Source: Martelella mediterranea (GTDB lineage: Bacteria > Pseudomonadota > Alphaproteobacteria > Rhizobiales > Rhizobiaceae). From it: DNA of 64,000 nt. How positions within the stretch are numbered: the stretch's first letter is position 1; each line of letters opens with the position of its first letter. The position numbers and the translations under genes were made by a program. The stretch covers positions 1-64,000 of the forward strand of contig NZ_JAINWJ010000009.1 in the NCBI RefSeq assembly GCF_021021415.1, read 5' to 3'. The notes below the pieces were generated by a model that did no database searches, was not told where the DNA came from, and was given only the letters and a program-made list of their open reading frames with translations. Shown piece after piece: positions 47,368 through 55,034 of this stretch.

Positions 47368-49191
47368 TCAGCTTCTCTTCTTGAGCGCGGCCTCATAGCC
47401 GGCGCGCGCTTCGTTGACTTCGTTCCGTTCGGAGACTTCCGGCACCGCGACATCCCACCAGTGGCCGCCGGCATCCGGCGTCGGATAGGGATCAGTGTCG
47501 ATCACAATCACGGTCACCACGCTCGCCTCGCGCGCCGCCGCCAGCGCTTCGTCAAGTTCCGCGATCGAGGCGACCTTGGTGGCGTTCGCGCCCATTGCCG
47601 CAGCGTGAGCGGCGAAATCGATGGCGATCGGGTTTTCGTGATTGGAATGGGCGTAGAGGTTGTTGAACTCCGCGCCGCCGGTCGCCATCTGCAGCCGGTT
47701 GATGCAGCCATAGCCGCGATTGTCGGTGATCACGACGGTGATCTTGACGCCCATGGCGACGGCGCTCGCGAGTTCGGAGTTCGCCATCATGTAGGAGCCG
47801 TCGCCGACCATGACGATCACGTCGCGCTCCGGCTCCGCCATCTTGATGCCGAGCCCGCCGGCGATCTCGTAGCCCATGGTCGAGAAGCCGTATTCCATGT
47901 GGTAGGAGAGCGGCAGCTTCGCCTTCCAGAGCTGGTGCAGTTCGCCCGGCATGGTGCCGGCGGCGCACATCACCACTGTGTTGTCGCGCGCGGCGCGCTG
48001 AACGGAGCCGATCACCTGCATGTCGGTCGGCAGCGCGTTGGTGTCCTCGGGCTTCGCGGTATAGGCGTCGGCCTTCGCAAACCATTCGGCCTTCAGCTTC
48101 GCATCGGGTGCCGCAAAGCGTTTGTCGCCCAGCGCCGCGCTCAGCTTTTCGAGCCCGACGCGGGCATCGGCCACCAGCGGGATCGCATCGTGCTTGGCGC
48201 TGTCGAAGGGCTGCACGTTGAGCGCCAGGATCCGGCGATCGGGATGGCTGAACAGCGACCACGAGCCGGTGGTGAAATCCTGAAACCGCGTGCCGACGCC
48301 GATCACCAGATCGGCCTTTTCGGCAACCGCGTTGGCGCTTGCCGTGCCGGTAACGCCAACCGCGCCGAAATTCAGCTCATGATCCCACGCCAGCGCGGAT
48401 TTCCCGGCCTGCGTCTCGACAACGGGAATGCAATGCCGCTCGGCGAATGCCGCGAGCGTCTCCGTCGCGCCGGAAAAATGCACCCCACCGCCGGCGACAA
48501 TGACCGGGTTCTTCGCCGCCTCGATCGCCGCGACAGCGGCTTCGAACTCGGCCGCATCCGGCTCCGGCCGGCGCTGGCGCCAGACCTTCTTCTGAAACAG
48601 CGTCTCGGGAAAATCAAAGGCCTCCGCCTGCACGTCCTGGCATAGCGACAGCGTCACCGGGCCGCATTCGGCCGGATCTGTAAGCACCCGCATGGCGCGT
48701 GGCAAGGCTGTGATCAGCTGTTCGGGGCGCATGATGCGGTCGAAATAGCGGCTCACCGGACGGAAGCAGTCATTGACGGTCATGGTGCCGTCGCCGAAAT
48801 CCTCAAGCTGCTGCAGCACCGGGTCGGGTCCGCGATTGGCGAACACATCGCTCGGCAGCAACAGCACCGGCAGGCGGTTGACATGGGCAAGGGCGGCCGC
48901 CGTGACCATGTTGAGCGCGCCCGGGCCGATGGAGGAGGTGACCGCCATCGCGCGTGTGCGCCGTAACTGCTTGGCATAGGCGATCGCGGCATGGGCCATG
49001 GTCTGCTCGTTCTGGCCGCGATAGGTCGGCAGCGTGTCGCGCATGCCGTAAAGCGCCTCGCCCAGCCCCGCGACATTGCCGTGGCCGAAGATCGCCCAGA
49101 CGCCGGCGATGAAGGGCTCGCCATCCTCGTTATACTGGTTGGCGAGATAGCGGACGGTTGCCTGCGCCGCCGTAAGCCGGATGGTTTTCAT
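47368..49191 (-). CDS. iolD: 3D-(3,5/4)-trihydroxycyclohexane-1,2-dione hydrolase
   Basis: A 607-residue ThDP-dependent enzyme that hydrolytically opens the cyclohexane ring, forming 5-deoxy-glucuronate. Domain order is the usual Pyr (residues 1-180, [18 protein letters not shown]), central (200-330) and PP domain (380-600). The ThDP/Mg motif is [18 protein letters not shown], with a Gly-Asp-Gly-Ser start and the Asn further on. It overlaps iolC by 4 nt. Confidence 0.95.
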   Translation of the reverse strand: MKTIRLTAAQATVRYLANQYNEDGEPFIAGVWAIFGHGNVAGLGEALYGMRDTLPTYRGQNEQTMAHAAIAYAKQLRRTRAMAVTSSIGPGALNMVTAAALAHVNRLPVLLLPSDVFANRGPDPVLQQLEDFGDGTMTVNDCFRPVSRYFDRIMRPEQLITALPRAMRVLTDPAECGPVTLSLCQDVQAEAFDFPETLFQKKVWRQRRPEPDAAEFEAAVAAIEAAKNPVIVAGGGVHFSGATETLAAFAERHCIPVVETQAGKSALAWDHELNFGAVGVTGTASANAVAEKADLVIGVGTRFQDFTTGSWSLFSHPDRRILALNVQPFDSAKHDAIPLVADARVGLEKLSAALGDKRFAAPDAKLKAEWFAKADAYTAKPEDTNALPTDMQVIGSVQRAARDNTVVMCAAGTMPGELHQLWKAKLPLSYHMEYGFSTMGYEIAGGLGIKMAEPERDVIVMVGDGSYMMANSELASAVAMGVKITVVITDNRGYGCINRLQMATGGAEFNNLYAHSNHENPIAIDFAAHAAAMGANATKVASIAELDEALAAAREASVVTVIVIDTDPYPTPDAGGHWWDVAVPEVSERNEVNEARAGYEAALKKRS

Positions 49192-51098
49192 GCTGCATTC
49201 TCCTTGCGCGCGCGGTCCCAGACTGCGGCGAGACTGCGATATTTTTCCGCCATTTCGGCAATGGCGGTATCATCGTCAATGCGGCCGGCGAGCCATTTGC
49301 GCGCGGTTTCTCCGAATATGGTGCGGCCGACGGCGAAGCCCTTGACCAGATCGAATTTCGCGGCGGTCGCGAAGCTTTCCTCCAGTTCGGCGGCGGGCGC
49401 GTCGAGCCCCAGCACGACGATGCCGCGCACATAGGGGTCGTGGCGGTTGATCGCCGCGCATGCCTTTTCCCAGGCCGCTCCAGACTTCATCGGCTCCAAC
49501 TTCCACCAGTCGGGATAGACGCCGATCTCATAAAAGCGGTCGATGATGGCGGCCGTGGTGTCGTCATCCGTGCCGGCGACCTTGGACGGGATCACCTCCA
49601 ACAGGAATTCAAGCCCGTTGCGGCGCGCCGCGGAAAACAGGCGCGACACCGTCGCCTCCTGATCGGCACGCATGGCGGCATCATCATCCGGGTGATAGAA
49701 GCAGAGCACCTTGACGACATTGTCGACCGGCCATTCGCCGAGCCCGCCGAAATCCGGGCCGATCTCGGCCTCGGTCTCAAGCGGGCGGGAGCCGGGCAGT
49801 TCCACCGGACGACCGATCCAGAGCCCCGTGCCGGTGGCGGCATAGAGCGCATCGCGCCCGAGCCGGCCATCACAGAGAATGCCGTAGCCGGGCCTGCCAT
49901 CGGCAACGCGCAGCGCCGCCTTCAGGCAGAGTTCCTTGAACGGGCCGAGTCTGTCATGCGCAACGCCCGCCTCGTCCGCCATCTCCTCAAGCTGGATGCG
50001 GTGGTCGAAGGCGAAGACGCGCATTTCCGGCCAGTCGCCCGTGCGGTTGGTCGACCAGTGCACCTGCTCGAGCGCCTTGTCCTTGCGCAACGCCTTGTCG
50101 CGAATGCCGGTGCGGAAGAAATACTGCAGCTCCTCCCAGCTCGGGTAAGCCGGCGTACAGCCGTGGCGCGAGACGGCGAACGCCCCGCAGGCATTGGCGT
50201 ATTTCAGGCTTGTCGGCCAGTCCTCGCCGGTCAGCCAGCCTTTCAGCAGGCCGGACATGAAGCCATCGCCGGCGCCGAGCACGTTGAACACCTCGATCGG
50301 GAACCCTTCGCCGGTCTGGCCATCATCGAGGCTCGCCGGAATATCGCCATCAAACACCACCGCGCCCATCGGGCCACGCTTGCACACCAGCGTTGCCTTG
50401 GAGACCTTCCGCACCGCCTTCAGCGCCGCAAGCGTATCGGTGCTGCCGCCGGCGATGTGGAACTCCTCCTCCGTGCCGACGATCAGATCGAACAAGCCGA
50501 GCGTGGATTGCAGCTTGGCGGTAACGGCATCCGATTCGATGTAGCGGCTTTCGCCCGCGCCATGGCCGGCAAGGCCCCAGAGATTGGGGCGGTAGTCGAT
50601 GTCGAGCGCGGTCCGCGCGCCGTTTTCGCGCGCCAGCCGCAGCGCCTTCAGCACGGCGGCCTCGGTGCGGGGATGGGAAAGATGCGTGCCGGTGGCGCAG
50701 ATGCAGCGCGCCTCGGCGATATAGGCCGGATCGATATCGTCTTCCGACAGCGCCATGTCGGCGCAGTTCTCGCGGTAGAAGATCAGCGGAAACTGTTCCT
50801 GGTCGCGGATGCCGAGCAGAACCAGCGCCGTCAGCCGCTCCGGATCGGTCTTCACGCCGCGCACATCGACGCCCTCGCGCACCAGCTGTTCACGGATGAA
50901 GCGGCCCATATGCTCGTCGCCGACGCGCGTCAGCAGGCCGGACTTGAGGCCGAGACGCGCCGTGCCGGCCGCGATGTTCGTGGGCGAACCGCCGATATAT
51001 TTGTTGAAGGAGGCCATGTCCTCCAGCCGCCCGCCAACCTGCGCGCCATAAAGATCGACCGACGACCGGCCGATGGTGATCAGGTCAAGTGACGACAA
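49188..51098 (-). CDS. iolC: Fused 5-dehydro-2-deoxygluconokinase / 2-deoxy-5-keto-6-phosphogluconate aldolase-like protein
   Basis: A 636-residue two-domain protein. Residues 1-320 are a PfkB-type kinase (DLYGAQVGGRLEDMASFNKY; anion hole and base in NVLGAGDGFMSGLLKGWL). The remaining residues are a DUF2090-type domain (from WPEMRVFAFDHRIQLEEMAD) thought to supply the aldolase (IolJ) activity. The start is TTG: AGGGAGG lies 5-6 nt upstream and the frame before it spells unrelated sequence. Two upstream ATGs are rejected. Products would be DHAP and malonic semialdehyde; iolA is not in the window. Confidence 0.93.
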   Translation of the reverse strand: MSSLDLITIGRSSVDLYGAQVGGRLEDMASFNKYIGGSPTNIAAGTARLGLKSGLLTRVGDEHMGRFIREQLVREGVDVRGVKTDPERLTALVLLGIRDQEQFPLIFYRENCADMALSEDDIDPAYIAEARCICATGTHLSHPRTEAAVLKALRLARENGARTALDIDYRPNLWGLAGHGAGESRYIESDAVTAKLQSTLGLFDLIVGTEEEFHIAGGSTDTLAALKAVRKVSKATLVCKRGPMGAVVFDGDIPASLDDGQTGEGFPIEVFNVLGAGDGFMSGLLKGWLTGEDWPTSLKYANACGAFAVSRHGCTPAYPSWEELQYFFRTGIRDKALRKDKALEQVHWSTNRTGDWPEMRVFAFDHRIQLEEMADEAGVAHDRLGPFKELCLKAALRVADGRPGYGILCDGRLGRDALYAATGTGLWIGRPVELPGSRPLETEAEIGPDFGGLGEWPVDNVVKVLCFYHPDDDAAMRADQEATVSRLFSAARRNGLEFLLEVIPSKVAGTDDDTTAAIIDRFYEIGVYPDWWKLEPMKSGAAWEKACAAINRHDPYVRGIVVLGLDAPAAELEESFATAAKFDLVKGFAVGRTIFGETARKWLAGRIDDDTAIAEMAEKYRSLAAVWDRARKENAA

Positions 51099-51172
51099 TA
51101 ATGCCTCCCTGCCGGACATGCCTGCCGGCCTGCGCGCCATGTAGGGTCATGGCGTCCGTTTCGCTCATTTTT

Positions 51173-51186
51173 GGATTATAAATTCT
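51173..51186. promoter_or_regulatory. Possible second IolR-type site upstream of iolC
   Basis: GGATTATAAATTCT has the GGAA-N6-TTCC form reported for rhizobial IolR sites with two mismatches. It lies in the AT-rich 130-bp gap between iolR and iolC, together with a perfect 12-bp AATATTAATATT palindrome just to its right. It is weaker than the site in front of iolG. Confidence 0.35.
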
Positions 51187-51226
51187 ATTTTTTGGTATTT
51201 CAATATTAATATTCGGATTTCGAGGC

Positions 51227-52036
51227 TCACGATCCGTTGCGCGCGGTGCCGACGGCGACCGTCAGGGCAATCGCCAGACCGAGCGTGGCGGACAGAGAAC
51301 GGAAGGCGCCGAAATCGACCTCCGAGACCGAAAGCGTCGTCGCCGAAAACGGTCGCAACGGGCTGACGACAGTGTCGGTAATGCCGATTACCGGAATGTC
51401 GTTGCCTGCCGCCTGCTCGGCGAAGGCCACCGTCTCGGCGGTATAGGGCGCGAAGCTGATGGCGATCACGACATCGCCCGGCCGCACCGCCTGATAATTG
51501 GCAAGCCCGCCGACCGCGCCGTGCAGCATGGCCGGCACATTCATCCGCTCGAAGGCATAGGCGATGTAGGTCGCCACCGAAAACGCGCGCCTGAGGCCGA
51601 TGATGTGGATCATCGCCGCGCCGGAGAGCAGTTCCACCGATTTTTCAAGCTCCGCCGGTTCCACCGTCTTCAGCAGGCCTTCAAGCGAGGTCCTCCCGGC
51701 ATCGGTGAATTCGGCAAGCAGCGCCACCGGGCTTCCGGCCGCCGTTTCGCGCAGATGCTTGAGCCGGGTGCGATAATCCGGCCAGCCGCCGACATAGGAA
51801 TCGCGAAACAGTTTCTGCATTTCCGAAAAGCCGGAAAAGCCGATGATCTGGCAGAATCGCATGAAGGCCGAGGGCTGAACGCCCGCGCCATCGGCCATTT
51901 CCGCCACGGTCGAAACCGCGATCCTGTCCTGGTTGGCGGCCACGAAATCGGCGCATTGGCGCAGCCTCTTCGGCATTGTGCCGGCAAGCTCCGCCAGTCG
52001 TTCCTCGAATTCCCTGATCGTGGCCGGCGCCGTCAT
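51227..52036 (-). CDS. iolR: RpiR/MurR-type repressor of inositol catabolism
   Basis: A 269-residue regulator with an N-terminal RpiR helix-turn-helix (MPKRLRQCADFVAANQDRIA, then AEMADGAGVQPSAFMRFCQ) and a C-terminal SIS sugar-phosphate-binding domain (about 125-260, with MIHIIGLRRAFSVATYIAYA). GAGGGG precedes the ATG. It lies between iolC and the divergent iolG, like the rhizobial IolR repressor released by an inositol-derived sugar phosphate. The assignment rests on family and context. Confidence 0.9.
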   Translation of the reverse strand: MTAPATIREFEERLAELAGTMPKRLRQCADFVAANQDRIAVSTVAEMADGAGVQPSAFMRFCQIIGFSGFSEMQKLFRDSYVGGWPDYRTRLKHLRETAAGSPVALLAEFTDAGRTSLEGLLKTVEPAELEKSVELLSGAAMIHIIGLRRAFSVATYIAYAFERMNVPAMLHGAVGGLANYQAVRPGDVVIAISFAPYTAETVAFAEQAAGNDIPVIGITDTVVSPLRPFSATTLSVSEVDFGAFRSLSATLGLAIALTVAVGTARNGS

Positions 52037-52088
52037 GAATTCCCCTCAACAATGATATTGACATAAACCATGCTGCAAACTAGCAAAA

Positions 52089-52104
52089 TGGAATATATAT
52101 TCCA
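52089..52104. promoter_or_regulatory. Probable IolR operator
   Basis: TGGAATATATATTCCA is a perfect 16-bp palindrome in the gap between iolR and iolG, and contains exactly GGAA-N6-TTCC, the motif described for IolR in Sinorhizobium. It would allow repression of iolG and autoregulation of iolR. Binding is inferred. Confidence 0.7.
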
Positions 52105-52154
52105 ACAAGATTTACGCCGCCGGCATGGCCGGCAGCGCTCACGGGGAGGATAAC

Positions 52155-53147
52155 ATGGTCACGACGATAGCGCTGCTGGGCGCAGGCCGCATCGGCAAGG
52201 TACATGCAAAGGCGATCGCCGAGGACAAGCGCGCCCGGTTGGTGGCGGTCGCCGACGCCATGGCACCGGCCGCCGCCGCGATCGCCGAGGCGACCGGTGC
52301 CGCGGTGATGACCATCGACGCGATCGAGGCCGATGGCAGCATTGACGCGGTGATCATCTGCACCCCCACCAACACCCATGCCGACCTGATCGAGCGCTTT
52401 GCTCGCGCCGGCAAGGCGGTCTTCTGCGAAAAGCCGGTGGATCTCGATGTCGCCCGCGCCCGCGCCTGCGCCGATGTGGTGAAACAGGTGGGCGGGCGCG
52501 TCATGCTCGGCTTCAACCGCCGCTTCGATCCGCATTTCCTGGCAGTGCGCAAGGCGATCGACGATGGCCGGATCGGCGATGTCGAGATGGTGACGATCGT
52601 GAGCCGCGACCCCGGCCCGCCGCCGGCGGAATACATCAAGGTCTCGGGCGGCATGTTCCGCGACATGACCATCCATGATTTCGACATGGCCCGCTTCCTG
52701 CTTGGCGAGGAGATCGCGACCGTTTCCGGCACGGCGTCCGTGCTGGTGAACCCGGAAATCGGCGAACTCGGCGATTACGACAGCGCCAGCCTGGTGCTCG
52801 CCACCGCAAGCGGACGCCAATGCGTGATCTCGAATTCGCGCCGCGCGGCCTATGGCTATGACCAGCGCATCGAGGTGCTGGGATCGCTCGGCTCGGTGTC
52901 GGCCGAAAACCAGCGCCCGGTCTCGATCGAGATCGCCAACAAGGACGGATACACCCGCCCGCCGCTGCATGATTTCTTCATGACCCGCTACACCGCCGCC
53001 TATGCTGCGGAAATCTCCGCCTTCATTGACAGTATCGAAAACGACACCGCCCCCTCGCCCTCGATCGAGGACGGATTGATGGCGCTGGCGCTTGCGGATG
53101 CGGCCGTGCGGGCGGTGAAGGAGAAGAAGACGATCGCGGTCGGCTGA
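52155..53147 (+). CDS. iolG: Myo-inositol 2-dehydrogenase
   Basis: A 330-residue Gfo/Idh/MocA oxidoreductase, NAD-dependent, oxidising myo-inositol to 2-keto-myo-inositol. It has the Rossmann motif IALLGAGRIGKVHAKAIAED, the CEKPVDLD catalytic Lys motif, and GGMFRDMTIHDFDMARFLLG with the Asp/His pair. The ATG at 52155 has GGGAGG 5 nt upstream; a 10-residue longer version is unsupported. It is transcribed away from iolR. Confidence 0.93.
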   Translation: MVTTIALLGAGRIGKVHAKAIAEDKRARLVAVADAMAPAAAAIAEATGAAVMTIDAIEADGSIDAVIICTPTNTHADLIERFARAGKAVFCEKPVDLDVARARACADVVKQVGGRVMLGFNRRFDPHFLAVRKAIDDGRIGDVEMVTIVSRDPGPPPAEYIKVSGGMFRDMTIHDFDMARFLLGEEIATVSGTASVLVNPEIGELGDYDSASLVLATASGRQCVISNSRRAAYGYDQRIEVLGSLGSVSAENQRPVSIEIANKDGYTRPPLHDFFMTRYTAAYAAEISAFIDSIENDTAPSPSIEDGLMALALADAAVRAVKEKKTIAVG

Positions 53148-53285
53148 ACGTCGGACGCTCCGCACTGCCGCCATCAAATAGGAGCAACGCAGGGAACACG
53201 GCACACGCCGCTGCAAAGGCGTGCACCATGCGCTTTGGCCGCTCTCGAAAGTCAATGCTCTGTCGCAAAAACTTCATAAAGGCTT

Positions 53286-53297
53286 TGTTGCACAACA
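53286..53297. promoter_or_regulatory. Candidate operator of the LacI-type gene
   Basis: TGTTGCACAACA has 5-bp inverted arms (TGTTG/CAACA) around CA, about 40 nt before the LacI start codon. Short odd or even palindromes of this form are usual LacI-family sites. Autoregulation is a guess. Confidence 0.35.
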
Positions 53298-53336
53298 GTG
53301 CATTCCAAAGCAGAATGAGGTTGTCGAGGGGGAACG

Positions 53337-54344
53337 ATGGCCGAGAAAGAATTTGTCAGCGCGCAGGAAGTCGCTCGCCGCGCCGGTGTTTCCCGATCCG
53401 CCGTCTCGCGCACCTTCACGCCGGGCGCCAGCGTTTCGGCGGAAACGCGCCGCAAGGTGATGGCGGCGGCCGAGGAGCTTGGCTACCACGTCAATCATCT
53501 CGCCCGCGGGCTGATGCGCAATGAAAGCGGGATCGTCTGCCTGATCGCCTCCGAGGTCGCCACCCCCTACCGTTCGGCGCTCGTCAGCGCCATTACCCAG
53601 AAACTGCAGGATCGCGGCAAGATCGCCATGCTGGTCAACACCGACCGTTCCGACGGCAGCGCCGACAAGGCGTTGCGCCAGGCGATCAGCTACCGGGCGG
53701 ATGCCTCCATCATTCTCTCGGGCCTGCCGGACAAGTCGATCGTGCAGCTCTGCCTACGCAACGGCCAGCGGCTGGTGCTGATCAACCGCGATGACGACCA
53801 GGAAGGCCCGCTCAGGATCAATTTCGACAATGACGAGGCCGCGCGGCGGATCCTGACCGCCTTCCTGCGCGCCGGCTGCCGCCGCCTCGCCTTCGCCAAT
53901 TCGGCCTCGATGACGCCGAGCCTGTTGGCGCGCGAGCGTGGCTTCCTGGCCGCGGGACAGGCCGAGGGCATCGAGGTGATCGTCGAGCGCTACGGCCAGA
54001 CGGCCTATGCGTCAGGCCGCACGCTCGCCCAGCGCATGCTGACCCGCAAGGACCGGCCAGACGGGGTGTTCTGCGCCACCGACCTGCTCGCCTGCGGCTT
54101 CATGGATGCCGCGCGCAACCAGTTTTCGCTGTCGATCCCCGATCAGCTTTGCGTCGCGGGCTTCGACAATATCGAACAGGCCGGCTGGGAATCCTATGAT
54201 CTCACGACCTTCGACCAGCCGGTGGACCAGATCGCCCAACAGGCGGTCGACTGGCTCTCCGCCCCGCTTTCCGCGCCCGCTGCCGACCCGACCGTGACGC
54301 TGCATGCCGAGCTCGTATGGCGCTCGTCGATCCGCGGCGGATAA
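53337..54344 (+). CDS. LacI family transcriptional regulator
   Basis: A 335-residue LacI/GalR-type regulator: an N-terminal HTH (SAQEVARRAGVSRSAVSRTF, hinge helix near HLARGLMRNESG) and a periplasmic-binding-like effector domain (residues 60-330; CATDLLACGFMDAARN, CVAGFDNIEQAGWESYDLTT). Its target is not obvious: the neighbours are iolG (same strand, 190 bp upstream) and the Lrp gene (convergent). A carbohydrate or its phosphate is the likely ligand by family. Confidence 0.9.
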   Translation: MAEKEFVSAQEVARRAGVSRSAVSRTFTPGASVSAETRRKVMAAAEELGYHVNHLARGLMRNESGIVCLIASEVATPYRSALVSAITQKLQDRGKIAMLVNTDRSDGSADKALRQAISYRADASIILSGLPDKSIVQLCLRNGQRLVLINRDDDQEGPLRINFDNDEAARRILTAFLRAGCRRLAFANSASMTPSLLARERGFLAAGQAEGIEVIVERYGQTAYASGRTLAQRMLTRKDRPDGVFCATDLLACGFMDAARNQFSLSIPDQLCVAGFDNIEQAGWESYDLTTFDQPVDQIAQQAVDWLSAPLSAPAADPTVTLHAELVWRSSIRGG

Positions 54345-54345
54345 A

Positions 54346-54447
54346 GCGTCGGGCGGAAAAGTGGTCACCGGTTTTCCGCTAACCCGACGCGCCAAAAGAA
54401 CGACTCTGGAGCATCGGGCGATGCCGACCAATCGCCCGATGCTCCAG
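54346..54447. repeat. Double palindromic intergenic repeat, possible bidirectional terminator
   Basis: Two stem structures abut. The first has GCGTCGGG/CCCGACGC (54346-54353, 54383-54390) with an inner CGGAAAA/TTTTCCG pair. The second is a perfect 17-bp stem (54406-54422 and 54431-54447) with an 8-nt loop. GCGTCGGGCGGAAAA-type sequences with GCATCGGGC modules recur between genes in rhizobial genomes. It lies between the convergent lacI-type and lrp genes, so it probably ends both transcripts. Confidence 0.75.
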
Positions 54448-54452
54448 CGCCA

Positions 54453-54929
54453 TCAGCCATCCTCTGAAATGCCGTTTTCCTTGATCGACTGCATCGCCAT
54501 ATAGGTCGAGGTCGAGGCCACATGCGGGAGCGTCGAAATCCGCTCGGCGAGCACCCGGCGATAGGATCGCATCGAGGCGGTGCGGATTTTCAGCAGGTAA
54601 TCGAAGCGTCCCGCGATCATGTGCACCTGCTCGACCTCCACAAGCCCGACCACCGCCTTGTTGAACTCCGACAGCGCCTTTTCGCGCGTATCCGACAGCT
54701 TCACCTCGACAAAGGCGACATAGTCGAGCCCCAGTTGAATGGGATCGAGAATGGCGCGATATCCCCTGATGATGCCCGCCTCCTCCAGATGGCGCACCCG
54801 CGCCTGGGTCGGCGATTTCGACAGGCCGATGCGTTTGGCGAGATCCGTGATCGAGATGCGGCCGTTCTCGGCCAGCGTGTTCATGATGGCGCGGTCGAAT
54901 CGGTCGAGATCGGCACTGCTCTCATTCAC
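54453..54929 (-). CDS. putR: Lrp/AsnC-type activator of proline catabolism (PutR-like)
   Basis: A 158-residue regulator: N-terminal HTH (LDRFDRAIMNTLAENGRISI then TDLAKRIGLSKSPTQARVRH) and C-terminal RAM domain (70-155; VEVEQVHMIAGRFDYLLKI). GTG at 54929 has GAGGAG 7 nt upstream; the TTG 15 nt earlier would place that SD inside the gene. Divergence from putA, 105 bp away, matches the PutR arrangement of Agrobacterium and Rhodobacter, where it activates putA in response to proline. Confidence 0.9.
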   Translation of the reverse strand: MNESSADLDRFDRAIMNTLAENGRISITDLAKRIGLSKSPTQARVRHLEEAGIIRGYRAILDPIQLGLDYVAFVEVKLSDTREKALSEFNKAVVGLVEVEQVHMIAGRFDYLLKIRTASMRSYRRVLAERISTLPHVASTSTYMAMQSIKENGISEDG

Positions 54930-55005
54930 TGAAAAACTCCTCAAATTCAGACGAAACGATAATATTTTTCATATCAATCAGGCAAAACGCCTGCCGTCTA
55001 CCGAT

Positions 55006-55011
55006 TATAAT
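55006..55011 (+). promoter_or_regulatory. putA -10 element
   Basis: A perfect TATAAT lies 24 nt before the putA start codon. No matching -35 is found (CAAAAC at the right spacing), which fits a promoter needing activation by the divergently encoded Lrp-type protein. Confidence 0.5.
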
Positions 55012-55034
55012 AGGGTAATCCAGAGGGAATTGTC

